The position numbers and the translations under genes were made by a program. 64,000 nt of DNA from Nitzschia sp. pyKryTriq1 (lineage: Eukaryota > Bacillariophyta > Bacillariophyceae > Bacillariales > Bacillariaceae). Below the pieces are notes generated by a model. It made no database searches and was not told the DNA's origin. It saw nothing but the letters and a program-made list of their open reading frames with translations. The stretch spans positions 2,356,001 to 2,420,000 of the forward strand of contig OY101116.1 in NCBI GenBank assembly GCA_956465555.1, in the 5' to 3' direction. Shown one piece after another: positions 10,489-21,198 of the stretch (position 1 is its first letter; every line of letters begins with the position of its first letter).

Positions 10489-11352
10489 TTATGCATTGGA
10501 ACCTCCCGGTGGAGTAGTGAGGGTGTCGTCATCGGCCTTCATGTTGCGTCGTCGGTAGAAAGCGATCAAGCCAATGGCAAGAATACCTCCAACAGATGCA
10601 CCGACGATCGCAGGGGTGCTGCTTCCGTTACTATTATCGGCTGCTGAAACGCCGCCAGATTCACCCCCATTCGCCTCACTTCCGTCGGAGTCATCAAGCC
10701 AGGTAACCTGAACAATATTTCCACCAGTGAACTGGCCATCATCCATTCCAGCCTCCACGTCTGCTTCCATACTTTCCATAGTTGAGATCGTGTCGACCGC
10801 CCCTTCCGCGAAATACACTCGGTATGCACCATCAACGACAATGCATGTTTCTCCAGCGTTTACAGTACTCTCCGTGCATTCGACTAAAAAAAAGAGTTTG
10901 AGAGACGGAAATCGATTTCCAAATGTGTATGATAAAAAGGACTTACCACCGACCAGCATCTCGTCACGTGGGTTGATAGTTATTGCGATGGCCTCGCTTC
11001 CTTGAAGTCTTCTCAGGTTTGGGTTCGAAATGGATTTGACCCTTCGCCTATCTGCGCAAATTGCAAAGTAATTCGTCTCGGAAAGCAAGAAATCGGCGAT
11101 TCGTTGCTCAACCTCAAAGATCATTGTGTCCACCGCATCCTCGGGCAAATCTTGTCCTTTGACTGTGAGCTCGTAGAAGTATGTGCTCTCCTCGTATCCC
11201 TCATTGGTAATCGACTGGCCACCGAATCCATCCTGGTTGGTTTTACAGTAGTCGGGACTATCAACATCGGTCTCTAAGGGGGGCTCAATGTGCTGAGCTC
11301 TCCCGAAAAAGGCAAGAGAAAAGAGAAGAAATTGTTGCAATTGAAGCTTCAT
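10489..11352 (-). CDS. Secreted type I membrane protein, cluster member B
   Basis: Exons 11352-10947 and 10883-10489 give 266 residues; the intron is only 63 nt and in frame, with a GTAAGT donor and an oligo-T acceptor tract. A signal peptide (MKLQLQQFLLFSLAFFGRAQ) is followed directly by the folded domain (about 30-210), without the mucin-like stalk of member A. Matching landmarks are TNQDGFGG, an RRRVKSISNPNLRRL basic run, and ECTESTVNAGETCIVVDGAY after the intron. One transmembrane helix (about 230-250, PAIVGASVGGILAIGLIAFY) precedes RRRNMK and a short tail. It is convergent with member A and divergent from member C. Likely a surface receptor or adhesin-like protein; no known family recognised. 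Confidence 0.75.
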   Translation of the reverse strand: MKLQLQQFLLFSLAFFGRAQHIEPPLETDVDSPDYCKTNQDGFGGQSITNEGYEESTYFYELTVKGQDLPEDAVDTMIFEVEQRIADFLLSETNYFAICADRRRVKSISNPNLRRLQGSEAIAITINPRDEMLVGGKSFLSYTFGNRFPSLKLFFLVECTESTVNAGETCIVVDGAYRVYFAEGAVDTISTMESMEADVEAGMDDGQFTGGNIVQVTWLDDSDGSEANGGESGGVSAADNSNGSSTPAIVGASVGGILAIGLIAFYRRRNMKADDDTLTTPPGGSNA

Positions 11353-12464
11353 GATTTCTGTGGGTCATGCACCGCAGAAAGAAGAGGTGATCGGTAGTGA
11401 TGAGGAAAGCCATCTTCGAACAAAAACCAGAAGCCAGAGCCACAACAGCGAGAGAACCAAAAGGCCATGGCGCCGCTTTGAACTTACCGGTAGCAGCTTT
11501 GGAACAATGTAATTACCAGAAGAAAAGGAAAAATCAAGAAGACGTCGTCGTCGTGGTTCTGCAGTACTTGTAGTCGTTATTGTTCGATGGCTCCAGTTCT
11601 CGAGATTTTCGTATGTACCGGTATGGATACCTGGTATCGTACCGGCAATGTACCTCTGGTACCAGTAGTGACAGGTACGAGTACCAGTACTGTATTGGTA
11701 CAGTACCAGTATGTATCATACATTTGAAGCAGAAGAGATGAGATGGTGGTGGTGGTGATGAGTATGTACCAGTACAGTAGAGCGAGTGAGATGCGCTCGC
11801 AATAAACCATAAACCGTCAACAGTCAACAGCCATTTTTTTTATCGAAGGCGCGCTAGAAATACATAAGTATCTTCATGTAACCGGCCGTTTTTTTCAGTT
11901 GATGGGAATTTCAAATCCAGCGTCCCCATGACCGCCTAATAAAGGATCTTTGAATTTGGATCAATGCTTCATAGCTGTATAAATGATGTACCCATTGGAC
12001 TATAGCCCTTGCATGCCGGCGTGCACAAACAGAAGAAATCCGAAATCACATTTCTAGTCCAATTGGTCGGATACCGCGCTCATCCGATCCATCCGATCCG
12101 ATCGATCCCTGCGTCACCAGCTGACGTCATGACGATAGTTTTAGTCTTGTCCAACGCATTTCGTCCTCACTTTTTTGGGCTGAAGCTACGGGATTGTCGA
12201 TTGTTCACAAGACACACCAACCCATTGCTACAAGCATGTTTTCGAAGACAACGTCTCTCGCCTCTCTACAAGAGAGCAAAGACTACCCCATCCTATCCCC
12301 CTTTGCAACCTTTGATAGAAGCGCAAGAGTGCATCTATATTCTACTACACAACAAGAAACCCAACAAACAGAACAGAACAGCCAACAACAGTTTATCGAC
12401 CACTATAATTGAAAAATCCTCCTCCTTTGACAATCAATTGACCCAAACCTACGAGTAGATATCG
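11353..12464. promoter_or_regulatory. Divergent promoter region between cluster members B and C
   Basis: 1.1 kb between two head-to-head paralogs. A GTAC-palindrome cluster lies at about 11605-11720. A TATAAA lies at 11978-11983, reading towards member C but some 480 nt from its ATG, so it is only a candidate. Repeated ATCCGATC units lie near 12080-12106. No gene is supported. Confidence 0.45.
11605..11720. repeat. GTAC-palindrome cluster
   Basis: Roughly ten overlapping copies of TACCGGTA, GGTACC, GTACCAGTAC and GTACAGTACC in about 115 nt, in the spacer between two divergent paralogs. Confidence 0.7.
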
Positions 12465-13549
12465 ATGAAGATAATCTTTGCAGTTTTCGTCTTGGCTGCG
12501 AGCCTTCCAGAAGGAATGGCGCGAGATATGGTTGATCCTAACGCTAAAGTTCGGCACAGCTTTAACACCCGGCCATTGGAGCTTAACGTGGACGCGAAAG
12601 CGACATACAATGATAAGTTTATGGCTCTAATGGAGTCGGCGTGTCGACCCGAATCAGACGGATTCTTTGGAGCTACCTATGGAGACCCTGTAAAAATCAC
12701 ATATGGCTTTCGATTAGAAGCCCACCCTCTGTCGTCGATCGTTGATCTCCTCGACATCCTGGAGGATAAAATCGTTGATGATCTCCTTTCGAATGCATTC
12801 CCTGAAATGTGTGGCTTCCGCCGTCGGCTGTCCCACCATGTGGCTTCGGGTTTCAGGTTCTTCAAATTTCAAGAACAGGGTAAGAAAATGATCCGTCATT
12901 GTGGATGCCTCCGTTTTCACATTTGTATCACGAGACTCACCTCCCTTTTTCAACTATATAAGAAAAATGCGATCCCACAATTGATCCGGTGAACTTTTGT
13001 GGATATTTCACTGGTCAGGTGAATGTATTTGGCCGCGAACAGGACAAAGCTACACTCGAGGTATTGAAATTGATCGAGGGCGCTTTGAACCCCTCGGATC
13101 CTACGAAGATACACCCCGAACTTGTAGGTATGGAATCCGCGGACCAGTATAGCCAGGTTGCTGGTGGAAATGTCCAGCTGGACGACCAAAACAAACAGAC
13201 TTTTGCCTGGGTAGTATTATGTCTCTCGATCTGTGTCTTCACCGCCGGAGTATGGTACTTTTTCCTTCGTAGCGAAAAGCAGGGGGATACCGGCACTCCT
13301 ACGAAGAGTACCGGCCAAAGTGGATGGAGATGGAATCCATTTGGCAAGCATGGTGGTGGTCACCACAAGATGCCTTACGATCCAGAGGAAATGTCCATCG
13401 GACCTAGCTTTGAGAACGAGGCATCCGTCGCAAGCTATCGAGATGATCGCTTGTTCGTTACGGATAGGCGGCCTGCTTATAAGGACTACGATGGCTCCTC
13501 TAGCTACGACGACCAAGAAGAAGACATTGAGACAAATGACATCTTGTGA
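12465..13549 (+). CDS. Secreted type I membrane protein, cluster member C
   Basis: Exons 12465-12879 and 12963-13549 give 333 residues. The signal peptide is MKIIFAVFVLAASLPEGMA. The extracellular domain (about 20-220) has the same landmarks as members A and B: ESDGFFGATYGD, a long helix ending in LLSNAFPEMCGFRRRL, then after a phase-1 intron CDPTIDPVNFCGYFTGQVNVF. A transmembrane helix (about 247-266, WVVLCLSICVFTAGVWYFF) leads to a cytosolic tail of about 70 residues with Lys/His-rich and Asp/Glu/Tyr-rich stretches. It is the most diverged of the three. Function unknown; a surface role is inferred from topology. Confidence 0.75.
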
Positions 13550-14224
13550 GGAGGGACACCAGAATCCAAGTACTACTAGATCCGCTTTCATACCGATGTC
13601 ATCAACTACGACAATTTCAAATGTAAAATTACATCTTTCATCAATAGAACTATCTAGATTACACTAGTAAACATTCCTAACACTGCTTGGGTCATCTGCT
13701 GTAATGAGAGGAGCCAGTCCAGTCCTACTAGAGTCGTCGAAAGCTGAGCGCGAAGATGTTGGCAGCTAGACTACGACTAGTACTGACTACTCGTAGTAAA
13801 GTATTATTGCACCGTGAAAGTGCTACAAGAGAATGAATAACAACACCTACTCCTATTATATACCATGGTTACTCGAAACACTACTTGCACGATTATATCT
13901 ATATTCGTAGTACTAGCAACCAACAAAAAAACTTTAAATGAAAATAGTTGTCGCACGTTCTTTTAGCTGCATATGCGCGCGAGAGCAAGCGCGAGCGATG
14001 ATGGGGTTGGCCCGCAGAGCGGGATGGCCGCTCTGCATCATAGTTGTAGTTGGTACTTGTATCTTGTAGCCAGTACGAATGCACCTGGTAATTGTACCGG
14101 TACGGTACGGTACCTGTTGCCTTAGTTGACTGTTGCCACCTTGCGATCTCAAACTGGCAGATCTTTCTCCAAGTCTAGAAGACAGAGGTCACTTCGAAGT
14201 GTTGTTGTCACGAAACAAGCTATC
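13550..14224. other. Intergenic region with hairpin and GTAC palindromes
   Basis: About 675 nt upstream of the Ulp1 gene. Contains CTACTAG-type repeats (about 13720-13800), a GC-rich perfect hairpin at 14014-14036 and a GTACCGGTAC cluster at 14092-14114. No gene seen. Confidence 0.45.
14014..14036. repeat. Perfect 9-bp inverted repeat with 5-nt loop
   Basis: GCAGAGCGG, loop GATGG, CCGCTCTGC. It is GC-rich and would form a stable hairpin in RNA or a cruciform in DNA, about 190 nt upstream of the protease start. Confidence 0.7.
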
Positions 14225-15944
14225 ATGGGAGTCTTGGGGAAGTTCGCGCTCCGGAGGGACCTGGAGAGCATGAAAAAGATGCGCGGAGCCGCCGTTGTCA
14301 AAGGAAAGCCCAGTGCCATCCAAAAACGAAAACCCCACGCAGATGCCGTTCAAAGCCCGATTGCCCGCCACCTGGCAGAGAGGGAGAGACCGTTTGAACC
14401 GGTGACTGTGTCCGTCGAGACAGTAAAAGCGATGGAGGTAGCGATCCAACAAGAATTGAGCACTACCACCTCGCCTCGAACCGTGACGAACATCGCGATT
14501 GCTCTTGCTGAGAGCAGAAAGGTCCTCAAGACCCATGCCAACCCACGGAACCGCAATCCTTTAGAGAGATTGACGAAGAAGTTTCGAAATTTTTCTTTCC
14601 GAATAGGCAAATTCAAATCTGACGAAGATGTGACGCGTCGATATCAGATCATGCTTGCTTTCAATCGACTGGAAAGTCAGCCTGGTTCCGTTGTGAAAAC
14701 GATTTCCACCTGGGAAGAGGCCAAGGAGGCACTGAAAGCTGTGATCAAATTTCCGGACGATGAAGAAGTAGAGGAAGAAGAAGAAGCCGCCGCGGAAAAC
14801 GACATTGCCTCGAAGTTCATGAAACAAATGGACGATGCCTATCACGGGGAAGAAGCAGAGAATCTGAAACCCTACTCGGATATGTGGAAAAAAGTCGCGG
14901 CTTTCCCTATCCCGAGTAAGATTGGAGATGATTCGGAACCACTTGTGGATTCGCATACCACTGCCTTGGAGAAGGCGGATGACATGTTCAGGTTGAGACT
15001 GGCTTCAGAAACTGCTATGCTGGAAGCACGACGAAAGCAAGCATTGAAGGAACTTGAGGAGCGCATGCGAGCCAAAGAGCTTGAAGAGGAGGCCCGAAAA
15101 AGAGCCTCATCACTTATGCGACCTTTGAGTGACGAAGAGCAACAGCGAGTGAGGCAGGCGATCCATGGCAGACAACCTCCTGGTACCATTTTGGCTCAAT
15201 GCGATGCCGATTCCGTCCAACAATCGTCAATGTGGACGCTTCAGCCGGGACAATGGATCAACGACGAAGTTATCCATTATTTCTTATTGATGTTAGCAAA
15301 GAGAGACGAAGAAATATGCCAAAATAGTCCTGGCAAGCAGCGCTGTCACTTTTTCAAATCGTTTTTCATCACGAAAATTTTAAACGATGGCCATCCTACC
15401 CTTGAAGGTAAATATGACTACAAAAACGTCAAAAGATGGTCGAAAAAGGTTCCAGGAAAGGATATTTTCAAATTGGACAAGGTTTTCTTCCCGATCAATC
15501 AAGGTATGATGCATTGGCTGTGTGCATGCGCTTTTATTTCTGAGAAGCGAATCGAAGTTTACGACTCGATGGGGTCTCCAGGTTCAAAGTACCTAAACTG
15601 CATTTTTCAGTACCTTCAAGACGAGCACATGGACAAAAAAGGCTGCCCACTGCCGGATGTAGACGACTGGGAATTGGTTTCCTGCAGTGACGATACTCCC
15701 CAGCAACGGAACGGTAAGTACGCATCTGCCAGATATGGGTGCTATTCGTAAAGGTCTTACTGTCTGTACTTACGGATTCTCTCTCACTCTTTTATGTTGA
15801 CCAGGGTACGATTGCGGAGTCTTCACTTGTATGTTCATTGACTTTTTGTCCAAGGACTGCCCACTGGTCTTTTCACAGGATCACGTGAACCAGTGTCGGG
15901 AGAGAATCGCCTTGTCTATTCTGAACGGGAAAGCTATCATGTAG
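14225..15944 (+). CDS. Ulp1/SENP-type SUMO protease (peptidase C48)
   Basis: Cysteine protease that matures SUMO and removes it from targets. Exons 14225-15713 and 15805-15944 give 542 residues. The N-terminal 360 residues are basic and acidic with coiled-coil character (a Glu-rich run near 185 and a long K/E/R helix near 260-300). The C-terminal catalytic domain shows WTLQPGQWINDEVIHYFLLML, the histidine of MHWLC (about H430), the aspartate of VYDSMG (about D447), the oxyanion glutamine (Q494) and C500 in QRNGYDCGVF. The intron falls inside that motif, so an unspliced message lacks the catalytic cysteine. The start is the first ATG; the frame is open slightly further upstream without one. 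Confidence 0.92.
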
Positions 15945-16136
15945 GGCGTGTGATGGCAACGAGAAACCTAAAATATCTAGAAGCACCAGTTTCTTCTCTA
16001 CTCTACTTCACATTCAAAATTCAAAAGGCCGGGCATGGTGTTTACACAGAGTGTAATTCACAATTCGATTCCCCAATGTAACACGCGATGCGATGCTATA
16101 CCCCACAACGAACCCCAGTACACAGGCCACTTCCTT

Positions 16137-16906
16137 CTACACTGTACGAACGAACTCAACCCGATGGTGCTCGCCGCGGTAAATGAATAGTGTGCCCGTC
16201 AGCATTTTTACCTCGATGACAGTCTCATCCCCGTCCTTCTTTTTCGGTCGTGGCGGCGGTCTTCGTTCGATTTCCACCCCACTATTCAATACAGACTCTT
16301 CCTCCTCGGTCTTGCTTGCCCTCGTACCGATCCGATGAATCCCTTTTTTATTATTCGGTTTCTTGACCTTTGCTTTCGTCTCTTTCTTTACGGGCTGTTC
16401 TTTCAAGGTCTTCTCAAACGTCGAACCATCGCTCTGGTCCTGGGTCTCCAACACTCTTCCTAGTGATTTCTCAGAAATCACCTCCTCTTCGGAAGAACCA
16501 TCGACAGAGACTACCCAGTGCGTTACCTGCCCCGAGCGATCGTCCTCGTCTTTCGACAACAAAATGCCAACATCCATTCCTCCGACTCGTACGACCTGAA
16601 TGGGTTGAAAGTACGGGGGAACGACGAGGAGGGACGAGGAGTTGCAAATAATGAGAAACGATACCTTATCATTGTACCATGACGTGAAAAAGCATAATGG
16701 CGGCTATCCCTTTCCTTGAACATTGCGACACTGGATTATCAATAGTATAGAAGATTGAACTTCACCATCGCATCATGCGGGGAGCGCCGAACTTCCCCGG
16801 TCGTTTATCAAGCGCAAACGGATGATGGAATACTCACCTCCACCTTGTCTCCCACCTCATACTTCTCCGACTTGCCTCTTGTTACCCGACGTCTTGTTGC
16901 TACCAT
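16137..16906 (-). CDS. Small basic protein with N-terminal Tudor/Agenet-like segment
   Basis: Exons 16906-16838 and 16595-16137 give 175 residues; the 242-nt intron is long for this window. The N-terminus (MVATRRRVTRGK, then KYEVGDKVEVVRVGGMDVGIL and THWVVSVDG) resembles a Tudor/Agenet-type barrel, in which a 'GDKVEV' strand opens the fold. A Lys/Glu-rich linker with PKKK- and NKK-type basic runs follows, and the protein ends in EVKMLTGTLFIYRGEHHRVEFV. A chromatin or RNA role would fit the basic charge but is only inference. The join depends on the GTGAGT donor at 16837 and the TTCAG acceptor at 16596. Confidence 0.6.
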
Positions 16907-17802
16907 CTTTTCTGAGAAGTATGTGTATGCTTTAGTAATGTACTACTCCGGAGTATTCTGCTGTAATGTAGTGGTACCAACAATACCGGTACCGGTACTG
17001 TACCGGGTGGCCTTGGTTGTTGTGTCTGTACCGTTGTCCGATGTTGGTATGAAGAACTGCGTTACTGCACATCTTCTATCGGCGTTATTTGTGGCGCAAA
17101 CCGCAAACCGAACGTTTTCTCGCTCACCAACTTCTCGCATAAAAAAGAGTGGTGGCAGAGAACGCAACGGCCGCTAGCTGCTGGCGGCGCATCATGTTGT
17201 GCGGTTAGAAACGAAGACGTTATGTGAGATGACGTAGAAATGACCAGAGGCATATATTTTATTCTATAGTCAACACGTGACTGAAATGAGAACGACGACA
17301 GAAAAATCGAAATCAAACGAAGCATTAGTTCAGTCACTAACCAAATGATTATTGCCCTCCCAATGACATGCGAACGTCCGCTGTTGCTTTGGATGGAGCG
17401 ATTCTTCCAATCGGAGGTGTCGGACGATGATTCATCAGTCATTCTGGATGGGCGGGATTGAAAACCGGAACATGCCATGCACGCGCAAAAGAAGGCGAAG
17501 TTTGGTGTCGTCTTTTGCCTGCGGAGGATGAGCGATGATTGCTGACTCAAAAAATTGTTGCCACCCATCTCAACTGACATCAACAACCAACAATAGAGAA
17601 GGAACGGGCGGATCTGGATCAGACTCTTCGACAGTTTTCTTTCTCTAGACTACAGTAGACGTCTTCATCTTCATTTTCCTTCTTTTGAGTAGAGCGCTCA
17701 TCGATTGACATTCAGCGTTGTTCCAAGTACGAATTGCAGACACTCGCGGACAGTCAAGAAATTTTACGTCCGTCACCATCCATTATACTCATCAAGCATA
17801 GA
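16907..17802. other. Divergent intergenic region upstream of guanylate kinase
   Basis: About 900 nt. Includes GTACCGGTAC repeats at about 16970-17005. An open frame on the minus strand (17580-17062) has no recognisable domain and is not called. Probably carries both promoters. Confidence 0.4.
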
Positions 17803-18597
17803 ATGCGGACGAGCAGTCTTCGATTGACGTTTCCTTGCGTGGTTGTAATGATTCTCTCTCAGCTTTCTCGACAAGCCTGTGCCTTTGGGCCTCTAGCTGC
17901 CTCCTCTCGAATTATGGCCGGCGCCTTTTCTCGAACGAGGCCGCGATCACCGAGCTACCTGAAAGTTTTAGCCGAACCCATGTCAACGCTGGAACAGTCT
18001 ACGAACGATGTGGTCCTCGACCCCTTGGTCGTTTGTGGCCCAAGTGGCGTAGGGAAAGGAACTATAATTGCCAAATTCATGGAAGAGTTAGGAGGAAAAG
18101 ACCGATTCGAATTTACTGTGTCCCACACCACACGGTCACCGCGACCCGGCGAGGAAGATGGCGTACACTATCACTTTGTAGACATGGACGAAATGAAACA
18201 AGCTATTGCCGATGGCAAATTTCTGGAGCATGCCCAAGTGCATGGGAATTTTTATGGTACCAGTTGGTCCTCATTGAGACACGTCCAGAAACTCGGGAAA
18301 CACTGCTTGCTAGATATTGATGTGCAGGGAGTCAAAAACATCAAGCAGATGGAATCCGATGTTTTGAAGCCGAAGTATATTTTTATTTCCCCACCTTCCA
18401 TGGATATCTTGGAGGAACGATTAGTTGGAAGGGGAACCGAAACGGCTGAAAGTCTTGCGCGACGAACAGCAAATGCTCGAAGTGAGGTAGAATATGGTTC
18501 GCAAGAAGACAACTTTGATGCCGTTGTGGTCAACAATGATCTCGACGAAGCTTGTGAAGAATTTGCCCGAGTTGTCAAGGGCTTGTACGATCAATAA
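17803..18597 (+). CDS. GMK: Guanylate kinase, plastid-targeted
   Basis: Converts GMP and ATP to GDP and ADP in guanine-nucleotide synthesis. 264 residues, no intron. The first 27 residues are a hydrophobic signal peptide (MRTSSLRLTF...LSRQACA), and F28 begins FGPLAASSRIM. This A|F junction and the Ser/Arg-rich stretch after it are the two-part leader that takes proteins into complex plastids of diatoms. The kinase domain runs from about 72: P-loop GPSGVGKGT (79-87), SHTTRSPRPGEEDGVHYHFV (GMP-binding), GTSWSSL, and LLDIDVQGVKNIK. Length after the leader matches bacterial and plastid Gmk (about 190-200 aa). The start is the ATG giving the signal peptide; the frame upstream lacks another ATG. 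Confidence 0.93.
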   Translation: MRTSSLRLTFPCVVVMILSQLSRQACAFGPLAASSRIMAGAFSRTRPRSPSYLKVLAEPMSTLEQSTNDVVLDPLVVCGPSGVGKGTIIAKFMEELGGKDRFEFTVSHTTRSPRPGEEDGVHYHFVDMDEMKQAIADGKFLEHAQVHGNFYGTSWSSLRHVQKLGKHCLLDIDVQGVKNIKQMESDVLKPKYIFISPPSMDILEERLVGRGTETAESLARRTANARSEVEYGSQEDNFDAVVVNNDLDEACEEFARVVKGLYDQ

Positions 18598-18781
18598 TCG
18601 ATGATCGTCGAAGGAATCAAAACAATTTCATTTGCTGCAATATGGAAAAATCAAGGAGCAGGCAATGCACACCATGTAATACTATTAGACTGGCTCTATG
18701 GGCTACACATCTTCTACTCGGTGGAGACTAGTAAACAACCGGCACACTAAAGCAGAGAGCAAAGAACTTATACCCCAACTT

Positions 18782-20673
18782 TTAGTTGGAGATGAGAAGT
18801 GGCTGGATTCGCTTCTTCTTCTTGAGCGGTTTCTGCGTGGCGTCCGCAGTGCCTGCGTTGTCCAGAGTAAGCTTATTGACAGCATCCCCTACACTGTCGG
18901 TCTCCACGGCAAGAGTACGCTTGGACGGCGTCATCTTGGAGCTGTCTGTCCCCTCGGGTGATGATTCATCGCCAATGACCGATATCAACGTGGGTGTGAC
19001 TCGTGTCTTCTTGGCGCGTTTGGCAGGTGGCACCTCCAAGGTAGCCGATTGCCCTGGCTCGCAAGGAGGGATCGTTGGCAAGTCTTCCGGAGGAACAATG
19101 GCTATGAGATGATCGGCGACAGGCTCTTCTGCTTGATCCCCCTTTACTTCCAAGGATGTCGTGAGAGGCGGCGGAATGTATACTTTCCCCAGCTCCCCGT
19201 CTTCAAAACTGAGAATGGAAATGTATCCGTCTGTGCTACAAACCATCAAATTCAGTCCGTCCTGTGACCAACAGCAATCGGTCAATCCAGCATAGTGGAG
19301 ACCTCGTGCAATGGCCAGTGGTCGATCGTGGTGCGTGTCGTACACCAAGACACTGTCCAGAGTGAGAACGGCAAAGACAGATCGGTACGGAAGATCCCCT
19401 CCCCTGGGTGATTGATTCTCTTTTGATTCTTCTAGTTCCGATTCGGGCATTTCAAAAAGAACAGGATTTGGTCGGACGACAACCGAAGGCTGCAAACAAA
19501 GAGGTGTTTGTTAGACGATGCATGTGCTGGACAAGATAGTTGAGTGAATGATGAAGCGAAACCGCAACTTGTTCTTACTTTTTCCAAGCCAGCCAACACT
19601 TTGTATGGCTCATCGAATCGATGACGAGCGAAAAGATACGTAGAAAATGAGGGCGATTCATCGTTCTGATCTTGGTGCCACAAAGCGCACGGAGTGATCA
19701 AGTAGAGGCCATCGGTGGTCCAGCAAAGTCTTCGAAAGAAGGACTCGCAAGTCGATTCATCCACAAAGAGTCGCTGCTTGATCTGCGCTCCAACCTCATC
19801 GACGTGGACGCATCGCCGCTGGATACGTTTGGTCTTGCCAATCTCCAGCTTGGTATCAGTGAGCAAACGAGCTACCTGGTTCTGGTGTTCTTGCGGAGGA
19901 GAGACAGTTCTCGGAGCATTGGAAGGGCGCAATACTTGCCTCTTGGACTTGGGTGGTGTTTTGCGGGGAAAGACCCGAACCGTTCGATCGCTCCCCATAC
20001 TGGCAATATAGACCCCCAGCGGATCGTAGGACACCCCTTGAACGAACGCACTGTGTTCACCATTGCGAAAGACCACCTGCCACTCGCTGTCTTTTTGATG
20101 CGTTTCCGGGCTGCATTGGTTCGTGGCATAGTGCTTATCTTCAAAGATGAGAACATTGGAGTCGATCGTTCCCACCGTGAAGCGCTTGGAATCCGCGCTC
20201 CAGGAAATGTCGCACACGCCTTCGCAATGCGTAGAAATGATTCGCACGGAAAGATCATTTTCCTTCGTGACTGTGGACCAAAAGTGGCGCCCGTTGCCAC
20301 CTCCACGTTTGCTGACAGGCACGGACCAGAGGATGATGCTTCCAGCTTCTCCCGCAGTGACGAGGTGAAGACCGTCCGGTGAAAAGGCAACGGAGTTGAC
20401 CGGGAGGTCGTGCCGTGACAGACTCGCCAGCCAGTCAATTTGATTGAGTGGTTTCGTTGACTTTTGAAAGATGGAACTTGATCCGGTCTTGCCACTTGTA
20501 AAGGAGACCTTCCAGAGGTTGATACTGTTGGTGTTTCCAGCGGTCGCCAGCACGTGCGTGTAGCCTCCGTCGGTCTCCACGCCGCTTTCTTGGAGGGCAA
20601 CGGAATACAGCGGCGCATTTTTTCCCTTGTCGCTCTCGCTGTTCCAGAGGATTTGAGGCGTTTCAACTTTCAT
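18782..20673 (-). CDS. CHAF1B: Chromatin assembly factor 1 subunit B (CAF-1 p60, Cac2/FAS2), WD40
   Basis: Histone chaperone subunit that helps deposit H3-H4 on newly replicated DNA. Exons 20673-19579 and 19489-18782, with an 89-nt phase-0 intron, give 600 residues. WD40 repeats fill the first 470 residues: start VETPQILWN, then DLPVNSVAFSPDGLHLVTAG, EGVCDISWSADSKRF, FVQGVSYDPLGVYIASMGSD RTVRVF, RRLCWTTDGLYLITP, and, after the intron, YRSVFAVLTLDSVLVYDT and DCCWSQDGLNLMVCSTDGYI. This order and these sequences follow human CHAF1B. The C-terminal 130 residues are disordered, with KRAKK and KKKKR basic clusters likely for nuclear import. Short convergent spacing to guanylate kinase. Confidence 0.93.
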
Positions 20674-21198
20674 CGTTTCAGCCACAGCTTTCAGAATTCG
20701 AAATACAGCTCCGTTTATGAAACACTATGAGTTTGTATGGTCGTCTTTGGGCAACAATAGAAGAATGTGTTGTTGACCCCCTCGGTTCTGTGTGTTGTTA
20801 CCGTACTTGTACTTGTAGCGGTAGACGTAGACTACACATAGAGGTTCTACGCGGCATGACGCGAGGGGATCGGCCCTCGTTGATCTCTACGGCAATTTTC
20901 TACTGGCCTGCCGTCGACGAAATCTGCCGCCAAGGGATGGCCGGCGCGGACCTGTTCCGCGCCGAACTTTGTACAGATCATTCTCGTAGAATTCCTACTA
21001 GATGATCCTATCTAGCGCTTGCCAGCCCCACGGACTGCCGCCAACAGGATGAGCGCGCCGAGCGAGAACGATATCGGACACTTGACTTCCATACCGGTAT
21101 CTGTTCATGGAGCTACCGGTATTTCCTATTTCATCGCAATGCAGGACCATAGTAGTAGAAAGTTTTCACCTACAGTGTAGGTTACATATAATGAAATT
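20674..21198. other. Intergenic region with GC-rich hairpin
   Basis: 525 nt between the CAF-1 p60 start and the DUF938 gene end. Holds the perfect hairpin at 20942-20964 and a GGTAT/ACCGGTA motif at about 21092-21122. No gene seen. Confidence 0.4.
20942..20964. repeat. Perfect 9-bp inverted repeat with 5-nt loop
   Basis: CGGCGCGGA, loop CCTGT, TCCGCGCCG. Same stem and loop sizes as the hairpin at 14014-14036 but unrelated in sequence. Confidence 0.7.

Noticed and set aside
17062-17586. Open frame on the minus strand (about 170 codons) between the Tudor-like gene and guanylate kinase
   Set aside because: No domain, one weak hydrophobic stretch, no homology I recognise; overlaps a likely promoter. 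Kept out for lack of support.
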